This document shows positions 38,380-47,310 of a stretch of DNA of 64,000 nt, piece after piece; the first letter of the stretch is position 1; each line of letters opens with the position of its first letter. Source of the stretch: Nitrososphaerota archaeon (GTDB lineage: Archaea > Thermoproteota > Nitrososphaeria > Nitrososphaerales > Nitrosopumilaceae). The position numbers were made by a program, and so were the translations under genes. The notes beneath the pieces were generated by a model, which did no database searches, was not told where the DNA came from, and saw only the letters and a list, made by a program, of their open reading frames with translations. The stretch spans positions 62,001 to 126,000 of the forward strand of contig JAGWHQ010000001.1 in the NCBI GenBank assembly GCA_028866655.1, read 5' to 3'.

Positions 38380-38801
38380 TTACCAAAAACATGTTTTCAT
38401 CCAAGCCTATAGATTGAAAAAAGAGGATTAATTTTACCAAAAATCAGGCCATCGTGGTAACAATTAAGATCTTAGGATTTTGAATCTTTTTCAGCAGTTT
38501 TTACAGATTCCTTGAATGCATTTACATCATTAGATGATGACTTGCAACAAGAGCAAGATTTCAGTTTTGCAATCAGTTCTTTTAACATGACTACTAGGAG
38601 TTTTGTGTACATATAAGTCAGGAATTGTCAGAATTTTGTTGATTTTTCCAATTTAATTCGCATAACGAAGGATTATCGATTATAAGATCTTTGATACTGT
38701 ATCCTTTAGATCAGTAGCTGCTTTCTTACCTTATCAATAATTTAAAAACGAAAAGCATTGTCAAATAAAGCTTTTAAAACAGAAAATTTACTTCAAAGTG
38801 T
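38380..38801. other. Long intergenic stretch holding one micro-gene
   Basis: It contains the 38-codon Cys-rich minus-strand frame at 38472-38588, described separately. Between it and mcmB lies an inverted repeat AAGGAT...ATCCTT (about 38669-38707) with a TTCGCATAACGAA mini-hairpin before it, and an ATAATTTAAAAACG promoter-like box at about 38739-38752. I see no tRNA or other recognisable RNA. Confidence 0.4.
38472..38588 (-). CDS. Micro-protein with SCSCC cysteine cluster (38 residues)
   Basis: The ATG at 38588 begins MLKELIAKLKSCSCCKSSSN followed by DVNAFKESVKTAEKDSKS and a TAA stop. It has an amphipathic basic helix, a SCSCCK metal-thiolate-like cluster and a charged helix. A TTATAT box (minus strand, 38611-38616) lies about 23-28 bases before the ATG, the leaderless promoter geometry seen elsewhere here. 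The protein may bind metal or serve as a small regulator; no family known. The promoter and the lysine/serine-rich composition support it as a real gene, but length limits certainty. Confidence 0.5.
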   Translation of the reverse strand: MLKELIAKLKSCSCCKSSSNDVNAFKESVKTAEKDSKS

Positions 38802-39221
38802 ATGTCTCAAAAGGCCCAAACAAAGAGAATCAGGATTCTAGTTTCAAAACTAGGACTAGATGGCCATGACAGAGGGGCATTAGTACTATGCAGGGCATTT
38901 AGAGACGCAGGAATGGAAGTAATCTATTCAGGATTGTTTGCAACACCTGAAAGAATAGCCCAGATAGTTGAAGACGAAGATATCGACGTAGTTGCACTTA
39001 GTTTGTTAAACGGCGCGCATCTTACACTATTTCCCAGAGTTGCAAAGGCAATCAAGGACAAGGGAATCAATGATGTGTTAGTGATAGGTGGAGGAGTCAT
39101 ACCAGAAGATGATAAGCCAGACCTTGAAAAATCAGGAGTCTTAGGAAATTTTGGTCCAGGAACACCGCTTGCAGCAATAATTGATTTTATCCAGACAAAT
39201 ATTTCAAAGACAAGAAAATAA
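38802..39221 (+). CDS. mcmB: Methylmalonyl-CoA mutase small (cobalamin-binding) subunit
   Basis: The 139-residue protein is the B12-binding half that pairs with the mcmA product. It has the lower-ligand signature LGLDGHDRGALVL (DxHxxG, about 18-30), VIYSGLFATPERIAQIVEDE, VVALSLLNGAHLTLFP and the IGGGVIPEDDKPDLEKSGV loop that binds the B12 tail. Unlike many archaeal clusters it is detached from mcmA (3.3 kb away, opposite strand) with its own promoter box near 38739-38752. Start ATG 38802. Confidence 0.96.
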   Translation: MSQKAQTKRIRILVSKLGLDGHDRGALVLCRAFRDAGMEVIYSGLFATPERIAQIVEDEDIDVVALSLLNGAHLTLFPRVAKAIKDKGINDVLVIGGGVIPEDDKPDLEKSGVLGNFGPGTPLAAIIDFIQTNISKTRK

Positions 39222-39225
39222 TTCT

Positions 39226-40224
39226 CTATTCTGTAGAACCAGGCCACATCATCTTTCGCATGTTTCTGCCCACTGATTCTATTTGATGCTCATCAATTTC
39301 TTTCATGAATCTATCAAAAGAGTTTTTGCCATTCTTTTGATAATCAGAAACCCATTCTCGGTTGAATGTTCCGTCTTGAATCATCTTTAATGCTTTTTTC
39401 ATCTTTTCTTTTACGTCTTTATCCATAACCATTGGACCTCTTGTCAGTCCACCATATCTTGCAGTCTCACTTACTCTACGGTACATTCCTGCAATTCCAT
39501 ATCGCTGGATCATGTCTACAATTAATTTTAGTTCGTGCAAGACTTCAAAGTATGCAATCTCTGGTTGATATCCTGCTTCAACTAGCGTCTCAAATGCTGC
39601 CATAACCATCGAGGCAGAACCACCACAAAGGTCAACTTGTTCTCCAAACCAGTCAGTTTCTACTTCTTCTTTGAATGTAGTTTCAATTACACCTGCCCTT
39701 GTACTTCCCAAACCTTTTGCAATGCCAAGCGTCCTGTCCCAAGCTTTCTTGGTATAGTCTTGGTATACTGCAACAATTGATGGAGTACCAAATCCTTGCT
39801 GGTATGTTTCACGTACCTTTGAGCCAGGACCTTTTGGTGCAACCATGATGATATCTACATCTTTTGGAGCTTGTATCCAACCCCAGTGAATTGCAGCTGC
39901 ATGTGAAAATGAAAGTGCCTTGCCTGCCTTGAGATGTGGTCCAATCATTTCTTTGTAGACTGAAGCCTGGAGCATGTCTGGAATCAAAATGTGAATGATG
40001 TCAGCAGTCTGACAAGCCTGTGGTACTGACATTACCTTGTGTCCATCTTGTTGAGCCTTTTTCCAGCTGACACCAGACTCTTGTAAACCAACTATAACGT
40101 TAAGACCAGAATCTTTAAGATTATTTGCCTGTGCATGACCTTGTATTCCATAGCCAATTACTGCTATTGTTTGATTTTTGATTAGATCTAAATTAACATC
40201 TGCGTCTTTCCAACTTTTAGTCAT
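39226..40224 (-). CDS. ilvC: Ketol-acid reductoisomerase
   Basis: This enzyme makes dihydroxy-acids in valine and isoleucine synthesis with NAD(P)H and Mg. From ATG 40224 (332 residues) it begins MTKSWKDADVNLDLIKNQTI. It has the Rossmann loop IGYGIQGHAQANNLKDSG, PKGPGSKVRETYQQGFGTPS, and the metal-binding TTFKEEVETDWFGEQVDLCG segment; the C-terminal knotted domain is present. The frame extends three codons to a GTG at 40233, but ATG 40224 suits the family. It is convergent with mcmB, 4 bases apart. Confidence 0.96.
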   Translation of the reverse strand: MTKSWKDADVNLDLIKNQTIAVIGYGIQGHAQANNLKDSGLNVIVGLQESGVSWKKAQQDGHKVMSVPQACQTADIIHILIPDMLQASVYKEMIGPHLKAGKALSFSHAAAIHWGWIQAPKDVDIIMVAPKGPGSKVRETYQQGFGTPSIVAVYQDYTKKAWDRTLGIAKGLGSTRAGVIETTFKEEVETDWFGEQVDLCGGSASMVMAAFETLVEAGYQPEIAYFEVLHELKLIVDMIQRYGIAGMYRRVSETARYGGLTRGPMVMDKDVKEKMKKALKMIQDGTFNREWVSDYQKNGKNSFDRFMKEIDEHQIESVGRNMRKMMWPGSTE

Positions 40225-40303
40225 ACCTAACACTAAAAATCAAGGAAATAAAAACTTACGACTGGACCCAAAACTGTGCCTAGATAAAACTTGCACGAGA
40301 AAA

Positions 40304-40423
40304 TCAGAGTGTGATCTCTTTTCCACAGACCACGCACTTGACAATTGTTTTCTCTAAAGATATTCTATCAAATTTTTTGGAACCGCACCCTGGACATATT
40401 GGGCAAGCCCTGACTTTATCCAC
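40304..40423 (-). CDS. Zinc-ribbon mini-protein (39 residues)
   Basis: A minus-strand frame from GTG 40423 reads VDKVRACPICPGCGSKKFDR, then ISLEKTIVKCVVCGKEITL and TGA. CPICPGC with KCVVCG gives two zinc-knuckle pairs 17 residues apart, a standard zinc-ribbon spacing. No ATG lies in frame; a TAA sits 14 codons upstream. It occupies the gap between ilvC and the TPR gene and is divergent from the latter. It may be a transcription-factor-like zinc ribbon or a modular partner. Clear cysteine pairs support it; start and expression are uncertain. Confidence 0.55.
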   Translation of the reverse strand: MDKVRACPICPGCGSKKFDRISLEKTIVKCVVCGKEITL

Positions 40424-40461
40424 ATGATACAGTGGTACTATGCCAAGATATTACTTGTGTT

Positions 40462-41043
40462 ATGATACCACAAGAAAATAGAGTTTATCTAAGAGATTTT
40501 TCAAATGTTACCAGTTTGAGCAGTTTCATAAATTTTTCATCAGATGACGAAGATACAAATCTAGAGTACTTGTACAATATCGGATTATCACATGCCAAGC
40601 GAGGCAATCCACGTGATGCAATATTTTATTTTGACAAGGTCTTGGATGTAGAGCCAAATCATTTTGATGCACTGGCAAACAAGGGAAATGCATTAGGAAA
40701 ACTTGGAAGATATGACCAGGCAATTACATGCTATGATGTAATCCTCAAAGCCAAGCCAGAGCATACGGTATGTCTTATCAACAAGGGTCTTGCGCTACAC
40801 TATCTCAAAAGATATGACCAGGCAATTACATGCTATGACAAAATTTTGAGCCTTGACCCAGACAATCCAAGTGTATCGTACCACAAGGCTTGCACAAGGT
40901 GTCTTCAAAATAAGAGTGAAGAGTCTTTAGCATTATTAGAAAAAGCAATACTGCTTGATTCAGAATATGCAAAAAAAGCCTCGATGGACAAGGATTTTTC
41001 AAGTCTTTATGATGATTTCCGATTCAAGGCCCTGATATCATAG
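40462..41043 (+). CDS. TPR-repeat protein
   Basis: From ATG 40462 the protein has 193 residues (the frame opens at GTG 40432). Three TPR units are visible: LEYLYNIGLSHAKRGNPRDA, FDALANKGNALGKLGRYDQA and VCLINKGLALHYLKRYDQA, with the usual 34-residue period (W/Y-LG-Y-A-P pattern); a partial unit follows. The segment KRYDQAITCYD occurs nearly twice (GRYDQAITCYD and KRYDQAITCYD), showing recent repeat duplication. TPRs mediate protein contacts; partner unknown. Confidence 0.85.
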   Translation: MIPQENRVYLRDFSNVTSLSSFINFSSDDEDTNLEYLYNIGLSHAKRGNPRDAIFYFDKVLDVEPNHFDALANKGNALGKLGRYDQAITCYDVILKAKPEHTVCLINKGLALHYLKRYDQAITCYDKILSLDPDNPSVSYHKACTRCLQNKSEESLALLEKAILLDSEYAKKASMDKDFSSLYDDFRFKALIS

Positions 41044-41085
41044 AACGCCAATAGAAAAAAATACAGTAACAAAAATCATCAAAGT

Positions 41086-41949
41086 ATGAATGTTGGAATC
41101 ATAGGTACCGGCCTTCTTGGAAGCGCAATTGCAAGACGCATTGCAACAGAGCACAAGGTACACGTGTACAACAGGACAAGATCAAAGGCAGAACTATTAA
41201 AAAAATCAGGAATTCAAGTTGAAGACTCGCCAATGGCTTTGGCAAAAAAATGTGATATCATCATAACCATAGTTAAAGACGCTCAAGCGATAGAAGAGAT
41301 ATCATTTGGCAAAAATGGAATCATCCACGGAAAACACGATAGTCTAATAGTTGCAGACATGAGTACAATTAGTCCAATATCATCAAGAAAGATTGCTAAA
41401 AAATTTTCAGACAATGGAATTTCCATGATTGACACTCCAGTAATGGGAGGTCCAAGTTTTGCAGAAAAAGGCCAGATGGTACTAATGGTTGGCGGAAAAA
41501 AAGAGACCTATCAAAAATGCAAGCAAGTCTTGGACTTGATTGGAGAGAAAACATTTCATCTTGGAGAAAATGGTGCAGGTCATGCAATGAAGCTTGCAAT
41601 GAATTCCCAGATAGCAATTCTTGCACTATCAATATCTGAGGGAATCATACTTGCAAAAAAATCAGGTCTTGACCCAATGACATTTCTTGAGGTGCTAAAT
41701 TCCACATATTTCAAGACAGGAATGAGTGTAAACAAGGGACCCAAGATGGCAAAGGGTCAATTTGAGCCAAGCTTTTTTTTGAAAATGATGCAAAAGGATC
41801 TTGATGAGATAGACTATACTGCAAAAGAATTTGGTGCAAACATGCCCATGTCAAAGATTGCAAATCAAATCTACAAAAAAGCAATCAACGAGGGTTTGGG
41901 AGAGATGGACTATACTGCAATTCTTGCACATTTGGAACAGTCAAACTAG
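41086..41949 (+). CDS. Beta-hydroxyacid dehydrogenase (3-hydroxyisobutyrate dehydrogenase family)
   Basis: The 287 residues begin with a Rossmann loop IIGTGLLGSAIARRI and NRTRSK (Arg pair favouring NADP). They have the substrate motif DTPVMGGPSFAEKGQMVLMV (about 118-137), the catalytic Lys region GAGHAMKLAMNSQIAILALS (K near 173) and a C-terminal all-helix domain. Members act on 3-hydroxyisobutyrate, tartronate semialdehyde, succinic semialdehyde (GLYR type) or 6-phosphogluconate. A role with succinic semialdehyde or 3-hydroxypropionate would fit the carbon-fixation cycle, but substrate cannot be told here. Confidence 0.9.
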   Translation: MNVGIIGTGLLGSAIARRIATEHKVHVYNRTRSKAELLKKSGIQVEDSPMALAKKCDIIITIVKDAQAIEEISFGKNGIIHGKHDSLIVADMSTISPISSRKIAKKFSDNGISMIDTPVMGGPSFAEKGQMVLMVGGKKETYQKCKQVLDLIGEKTFHLGENGAGHAMKLAMNSQIAILALSISEGIILAKKSGLDPMTFLEVLNSTYFKTGMSVNKGPKMAKGQFEPSFFLKMMQKDLDEIDYTAKEFGANMPMSKIANQIYKKAINEGLGEMDYTAILAHLEQSN

Positions 41950-43176
41950 TCAAAGCTCTTCCGGAGGTTTTATCCTTCTAAAACTGAAAAAAATTCCAAC
42001 ATCATATGCAATCTTTAACACGCCTCCAACTACAAAGGGTGCAGAAAGTGAAAGTGTCGATATTATAATCCCAGTAAGCGATGGGCTAATTGCCTGAGAT
42101 ATGTTCCTCGAGGTATTTGTAAGAACTGCAGCATGCACCCTTTCATTTTCGTGTACGACACCCATCAGATATGACTGTCTGGTTGGCACATCCATCTGGG
42201 ATAAGCTCATCCTTGCAAAGTACAGTGCCACTGCAATAGAAAGCGAGGGGGCAAATGCAAGAATGATCAACAAGACATTTGATGGAATGTGTGTAAAGAC
42301 CATCGTATTTACCAGCCCTATCTTTGACGCGATTCTTGTAGAGGCCATGTAAGATATTGCAGTAAGCACTCCAGCAATTGCAAAGATATACGATAATGAT
42401 GACAGGTCTGCACCAAACCTGGTGTAAAACCAGAACGAGATTATACTTTGAATCACAAAGCCCCCTCCAAAAGAATCAACTGCAAAGAGTGCAGACATTT
42501 TTGCAATAATGCCTTGTGATTTTTTAGAAACATGTTTCATCCCTAGTCCAGATTTTGGTGCATTCTCTTTTGCCTCAATATTTTTAGAGAGCACCAGATA
42601 AATTGCAAGAACTGCTACAGCACATGCTGCATAAACCAGAAACAATAACTTGATTGCACTGATTTGATCAATTCCATAGTTGTGCAATAGTGATGGTAGA
42701 CCAGCTAGTAGAACACCTGCCGACAAGGCAAAAGTTCCAACTGCATTATAGATTGCAAATATTGAATTTCTTTTTTTTATATCATGTACAGTCTGCGGCA
42801 GCAGGGCTTGCTCTAGTGACAAGAATGCTCCAACTTCTGAGCCTGTGACGTTTATTGTTCCAATAAGGGCTGCAATGACTAGTGCTACATAGTTGTCTGT
42901 TACAAAAAATATTATAGATGAAATTATCATCAAGGCAGCATAAATTATCAGAGTCTTTCTTCGTCCTATTTTGTCAGCATACGCACTAGAAAAGAGATTG
43001 AAAAATACACTGTTGACAAGTGTAGCAGTTAGCACAAGTCCAATTAGAATATCATTGAAACCAATGAGATGTAAATAGATTGCAAGAATTACACTAAGAA
43101 ACCCATATGAAAAAGTCCTGACAATTCTTGCTCCAAGCAAGAGTTTTCCATCCTGAGATATCCAGTGTAAATTCAT
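41950..43176 (-). CDS. Major facilitator superfamily transporter
   Basis: The 408 residues have about 12 hydrophobic segments in two halves. The conserved loop between TM2 and TM3 reads SSAYADKIGRRKTLIIYAAL (D-x-x-GRRK, MFS motif A). A charged central loop (LSKNIEAKENAPKSGLGMKH) separates the halves. MFS carriers move small solutes or drugs with ions; substrate unknown. The gene stops directly after the dehydrogenase stop (convergent) and starts next to the end of metG, with which it may be co-transcribed. Confidence 0.88.
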   Translation of the reverse strand: MNLHWISQDGKLLLGARIVRTFSYGFLSVILAIYLHLIGFNDILIGLVLTATLVNSVFFNLFSSAYADKIGRRKTLIIYAALMIISSIIFFVTDNYVALVIAALIGTINVTGSEVGAFLSLEQALLPQTVHDIKKRNSIFAIYNAVGTFALSAGVLLAGLPSLLHNYGIDQISAIKLLFLVYAACAVAVLAIYLVLSKNIEAKENAPKSGLGMKHVSKKSQGIIAKMSALFAVDSFGGGFVIQSIISFWFYTRFGADLSSLSYIFAIAGVLTAISYMASTRIASKIGLVNTMVFTHIPSNVLLIILAFAPSLSIAVALYFARMSLSQMDVPTRQSYLMGVVHENERVHAAVLTNTSRNISQAISPSLTGIIISTLSLSAPFVVGGVLKIAYDVGIFFSFRRIKPPEEL

Positions 43177-44820
43177 TTACTTGCCGAGTTTTGCCTTGTT
43201 TGCCTCTATATCAGAGGCTTCGATTTTTTTAAACAGAGGCGAAGAGATACCAATCTTGTGACCTTCTTTTATGGCAAGCTCAGACATGGAATTCCACGGT
43301 GTTGCAGACACTAAACCATCCATGCCAACCTGTACCCATATTTTCTGGGATGATTCTGGCAAAAATGGGTAAAGCGATATTGCCAAACTACGGACAGCAT
43401 TGACTGAAATCAATATACAATTGTTTGAACCTGCGCCACCTTTCCATGGTTCCTTTTTCTGGAAATATTGGTTAAAGTGTGCAGAAAATTCAATGATTTT
43501 TTTTAACGCCTTGTCAAGACTGTTGTCTTGCATCAGCACCGCAAGTTCACTTGAAAATTTGCTTATTTTTTCTTGTGCATCCTTGTCGCTTTGATCAAAC
43601 TCTGTTGTACCCGGTACAACTCCTGCCATGCTTTTTTGTGTAAAACCAAGCGCCCTATTTACAAAGTTTCCAATGTTGCCAATCAATTCAGAGTTTATTC
43701 TTGATGCAAACTCTTCCCAGTCAAAATTAAGATCATCTTGGCTGTATGGAGTTATCAGTGCTAGATAAAATCTCAGATAATCTGCAGGATAAATTCCAAG
43801 AAAGTCTTTTAGGCCAATGTACCAATTTCGACTCTTTGATATTTTTTTAGACTGGAGCATGAGGTGGCCACGAGTTGGGATGTAATCAGGAAGTTTGAAC
43901 TCGTTTCCAATTCCAATCCTCATTGCAGGCAAGAACAGATAGTGGTGATATACAATATCTTTTCCAATGAAATGGTAAATGTCAGCATCATTCCAGAAAT
44001 CTTTTCCATTTATCCCCCTGTCATTTAAGAATTTTAATGCAGTTGAGATGTACGCCAAGTGGTTGTCAAACCACCCATAGAATACCTGTCCTGTTGTACT
44101 GGCAGGTATTGGGACACCCCAGTTCATATCTCGTGTGATATCCCAATCAACAAGGCCCTCTTTTATCCAGTTTTGCACATATTTTTTGACGTCTCGTTGA
44201 AGGTATGAATCAGCTTCCAACCATTTGTTCAAATCATCTGCAAAGTTTGTTAGTTTGAAAAAATAGTGTCTTGTTTTTTCTTTGGTAGGCGGGTTTTTGC
44301 ATATTGAGCATTTTGGGTCCTCTATTTCTTCTGGCACTCTGCCACACTTTTCACACAAGTCAGAATACTGCTCTTCTGCCTTGCAGTATGGACATCGTCC
44401 AAGAACATATCTATCAGGCAAGAACTTTTTGTCTATTGTACAATAAAATTGGATTATCTCTTTTTCATAGATATGTCCATTTTCTTGCAATTTTTTGAAC
44501 ACTTGCTGTACAAAGGATATGTTTTCAGGCGAGCTAGTCCTGTAAAAAAAATCAAACCCAATGCCAAATGATGTAAAGTCTTCAAGGTCTCGCTTGTTCC
44601 AGACCTTGACATACTCTTCTGGAGTCTTGTTCTCTTTTTCAGATTGGATTAAAATCGGCGTACCAAAATCATCAGATGCACAAAAATAATATGCCTCAGT
44701 TCCATTTACTTTGAGAAATCGTGTTGTTATATCAGCAGGAAGATAAGTAGATGCAACATGTCCAAGATGTATCTCACCATTTGCATATGGTAGTGCGCTA
44801 GTAATGATTGCCTTTTTCAT
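43177..44820 (-). CDS. metG: Methionyl-tRNA synthetase
   Basis: MetRS charges initiator and elongator tRNA-Met. The 547 residues begin with the HIGH region ITSALPYANGEIHLGHVAST (about 6-25), carry zinc knuckles CPYC and CEKC, CSIC (about 138-180, four pairs in this type), a KISKSRN loop (variant of KMSKS, near 328) and a C-terminal anticodon-binding helix domain. The fused C-terminal tRNA-binding (EMAP-like) domain of some MetRS is absent. It shares the minus strand with MFS (adjacent) and ahcY (upstream, 30 bases). Confidence 0.96.
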   Translation of the reverse strand: MKKAIITSALPYANGEIHLGHVASTYLPADITTRFLKVNGTEAYYFCASDDFGTPILIQSEKENKTPEEYVKVWNKRDLEDFTSFGIGFDFFYRTSSPENISFVQQVFKKLQENGHIYEKEIIQFYCTIDKKFLPDRYVLGRCPYCKAEEQYSDLCEKCGRVPEEIEDPKCSICKNPPTKEKTRHYFFKLTNFADDLNKWLEADSYLQRDVKKYVQNWIKEGLVDWDITRDMNWGVPIPASTTGQVFYGWFDNHLAYISTALKFLNDRGINGKDFWNDADIYHFIGKDIVYHHYLFLPAMRIGIGNEFKLPDYIPTRGHLMLQSKKISKSRNWYIGLKDFLGIYPADYLRFYLALITPYSQDDLNFDWEEFASRINSELIGNIGNFVNRALGFTQKSMAGVVPGTTEFDQSDKDAQEKISKFSSELAVLMQDNSLDKALKKIIEFSAHFNQYFQKKEPWKGGAGSNNCILISVNAVRSLAISLYPFLPESSQKIWVQVGMDGLVSATPWNSMSELAIKEGHKIGISSPLFKKIEASDIEANKAKLGK

Positions 44821-44850
44821 TATCAGGATAAAGTTTGTGTGTGATTTAAG

Positions 44851-46092
44851 CTATGCCCAGCTCTGACCGTATTTTATTTGGGCTGCAGTTGGCTTGTCCA
44901 TGTTTACATTCATTGCCTTGAGTGCATCTATTGCAATCTGGATATCAATCTCTTGTGGAACTGTAATCACGTTCTTTCCAATTTTTTTGTGATTCTTTGC
45001 AATGTATATCATGGATAGTAATTGGTTTGAAAATGATTGTGCCATAACTTCTGGAGGATGTCCTTCTGCTGCAACCAAGTTTGCAATCCTTCCCTTTCCA
45101 ATCAGGTATACCTTCTTGTCATTTTTCAAGACACATTCGTCAAGATTTGGTCTTACTTCTCTTACAGATTTTGATTCAGTTAACAAGAATTTGGCATCAA
45201 CTTCAACATCAAAGTGGCCTACGTTGCCCATGATTGCACCATCCCTCATTGTCAATATGTGCTCTTTTCGAATAATCCCAGTCTGTCCTGTTGCAGTGAT
45301 AAATATCTCACCAGTCTTGGCAGCTTCAGCCATTGGAGCAACTTCAAAACCGTCCATGTGAGCCTCTAATGCTCGTACAGGATCAACTTCAGTAACACAA
45401 ACTTTGGCACCCATTCCACGGCATCTTGATGCAACACCTCTTCCTACCCAGCCATACCCTGCAACAACAACACGTTTTCCTGCAATCAACAAGTTCATGG
45501 AACGCAGATAGCCATCAATTGTACTCTGGCCTGTTCCATATCGATTGTCAAACATGTGTTTTGTATATGCATCATTTACTGCAATTACTGGATATTTCAA
45601 TTTCTTTTCTTTTGCAAGTGCCTTTAGCCTTATGACACCGGTTGTGGTCTCTTCAGTTCCACCCAATACATTCATTGAAGCAAATTTTTTGTTTCCATGT
45701 ATCTTGCTGTGGCTGTCAGAACCATCATCAGTTAAAATCTGTGGCTTGTGGCTGAGCATCTGATCAATACACCAGTCATACTCTTCTGTAGTCTGGCCTG
45801 TCCATGCATAGATGTGAATTCCGTTTTCAGCCAAGAATGCTGCAATGTCATCCTGTGTTGAAAGAGGATTTGCAGCACATGCGCTTACATCTGCACCAAG
45901 TTCTTTTGCAGCCATAATCAAGACAGATGTCTCTTTTGTGATGTGCAGGCATATTCCTATGCGCAAGCCCTTGAGTGGTTGGGATTTTTTTAATCTAGAT
46001 ACAGTATTAGTTAGAATTTGCATGTGATCGCGAGCCCATTCATATGACATTTTTCCCTTTTCTGAAAGACTAGGATCTTTTACTTGGCTCAT
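44851..46092 (-). CDS. ahcY: S-adenosylhomocysteine hydrolase
   Basis: The enzyme hydrolyses SAH to adenosine and homocysteine, relieving product inhibition of methyltransferases. The 413 residues include CLHITKETSVLIMAAKELGA, AWTGQTTEEYDWCIDQML, NDAYTKHMFDNRYGTGQS (substrate and NAD residues), the NAD loop VVAGYGWVGRGVASRCRGMG and NVGHFDVEVD. The short archaeal form lacks the 40-residue insert of animal enzymes. Start ATG 46092 on the minus strand, divergent from the Rieske gene. Confidence 0.96.
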   Translation of the reverse strand: MSQVKDPSLSEKGKMSYEWARDHMQILTNTVSRLKKSQPLKGLRIGICLHITKETSVLIMAAKELGADVSACAANPLSTQDDIAAFLAENGIHIYAWTGQTTEEYDWCIDQMLSHKPQILTDDGSDSHSKIHGNKKFASMNVLGGTEETTTGVIRLKALAKEKKLKYPVIAVNDAYTKHMFDNRYGTGQSTIDGYLRSMNLLIAGKRVVVAGYGWVGRGVASRCRGMGAKVCVTEVDPVRALEAHMDGFEVAPMAEAAKTGEIFITATGQTGIIRKEHILTMRDGAIMGNVGHFDVEVDAKFLLTESKSVREVRPNLDECVLKNDKKVYLIGKGRIANLVAAEGHPPEVMAQSFSNQLLSMIYIAKNHKKIGKNVITVPQEIDIQIAIDALKAMNVNMDKPTAAQIKYGQSWA

Positions 46093-46172
46093 ATCAAATC
46101 ACAATTTCATGGGGTATAAAACAGTATCAGAAATGGCAATCTAAATATTGGATAGATTTGGTTTTACAAAAC

Positions 46173-46475
46173 ATGGCGTGGAAAAAAGTAGCAGAAAAAG
46201 ATGCAGTTGCCCCAGGCAAGGGAAGAGAGTTTACTGTAGACGGTAAAAGAATTGCAATATTCAACCAAGACGGTTTTCATGCACTAGATTCAGTCTGTGT
46301 CCACCAAGATGGCTCACTTGCACCAGGCAAACTTGAAGGCGACATAGTAGAGTGCCCACTTCACTTTTGGCACTATAATATCAAGACTGGAGAATTGCAA
46401 GATTACATCAAGGGTGTAAAACTGCAAACATACAAGGTCGAAGTAAAAAAAGACGGAATTTACCTAGACGTTTGA
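46173..46475 (+). CDS. Rieske [2Fe-2S] ferredoxin
   Basis: From ATG 46173 (100 residues; the frame opens earlier at 46158). Both cluster motifs are visible: CVHQDGSL (C-x-H) and CPLHFWHYNIKTGEL (C-x-x-H), about 17 residues apart, as in soluble NirD- or dioxygenase-ferredoxin-type Rieske proteins. There is no membrane anchor. It probably transfers electrons to an oxygenase or reductase encoded elsewhere. A CTAAATATTGG box (46141-46151) lies 22-32 bases before the ATG. nadE follows 34 bases later. Confidence 0.9.
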   Translation: MAWKKVAEKDAVAPGKGREFTVDGKRIAIFNQDGFHALDSVCVHQDGSLAPGKLEGDIVECPLHFWHYNIKTGELQDYIKGVKLQTYKVEVKKDGIYLDV

Positions 46476-46509
46476 TAAGTTTAATTTCTTATAGACATTT
46501 TAAAAAACA

Positions 46510-47298
46510 TTGAATCGCAAAATCATAGAAGAGATAGTCAAGAAAGATTATGATTCAATCCAAAACAACATTGGTAATTTTTTAAAACAAGAAACAGAAC
46601 AAAGAAAATCTAATGGCCTAGTCTTTGGCCTAAGCGGTGGAATAGATTCTGCAGTAATTGCAGCACTATGCGCTAAATTTGTCAAGGAAAAAACACTTGC
46701 ATTGATCATGCCAAACTCAAAGATTACCCCAAAGAGTGAAACCGAAGATGCAATCAAGATAGTTGATAGTTATGCAATAGAATACAAACTAATTGATATT
46801 GAATTTATCCACAAAGAGTACGCCAAGTACTTGGAATCAAATCCACTCTCGTTTGCAAATCTTGGAGCAAGAATACGGGCAAACATGTTATACTATTATG
46901 CAAACGCACGAAACTCTCTTGTGCTAGGCTCATCTGACAGGAGTGAGTTTCTGATTGGATATTTTACAAAATTCGGAGACGGTGCAGCTGACTTGCTTCC
47001 AATTGTATCGCTATACAAAACCCAGATACGCGAGCTTGCAAAGAGTCTAGGATTGTCACAAAATATCATCTCAAAACCAAGCGGTCCACATTTGTGGGAA
47101 GGTCATACTGCAGAAGCAGAGATTGGTCTAAACTATGAGGAAGTTGATTCCATACTACATTGTATTATTGACAAGGGTCTTGCAGTTGATGAGACAGCAA
47201 AGATTACAGAGGTACCAATCTCAGATGTAGACAAGATCTATAGAATGCACAAAAAAAGCGAACATAAAAGAGTCATGGCTACTCCATGCATGCTGTAA
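46510..47298 (+). CDS. nadE: NH3-dependent NAD+ synthetase
   Basis: NadE amidates nicotinate-adenine dinucleotide with ATP and ammonia. The 262-residue protein has the PP-loop FGLSGGIDSAVIAAL (about 39-53), an NSLVLGSSDRSEFLIGYFTK signature with FGDGAADLLPI, and KPSGPHLWEGHTAEAE near 190. No glutaminase domain is attached, so ammonia is used directly, fitting an ammonia oxidiser. Start TTG 46510; no nearby ATG. cysS begins 12 bases after its stop. Confidence 0.96.
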   Translation: MNRKIIEEIVKKDYDSIQNNIGNFLKQETEQRKSNGLVFGLSGGIDSAVIAALCAKFVKEKTLALIMPNSKITPKSETEDAIKIVDSYAIEYKLIDIEFIHKEYAKYLESNPLSFANLGARIRANMLYYYANARNSLVLGSSDRSEFLIGYFTKFGDGAADLLPIVSLYKTQIRELAKSLGLSQNIISKPSGPHLWEGHTAEAEIGLNYEEVDSILHCIIDKGLAVDETAKITEVPISDVDKIYRMHKKSEHKRVMATPCML

Positions 47299-47310
47299 GG
47301 ATGAAAGATT

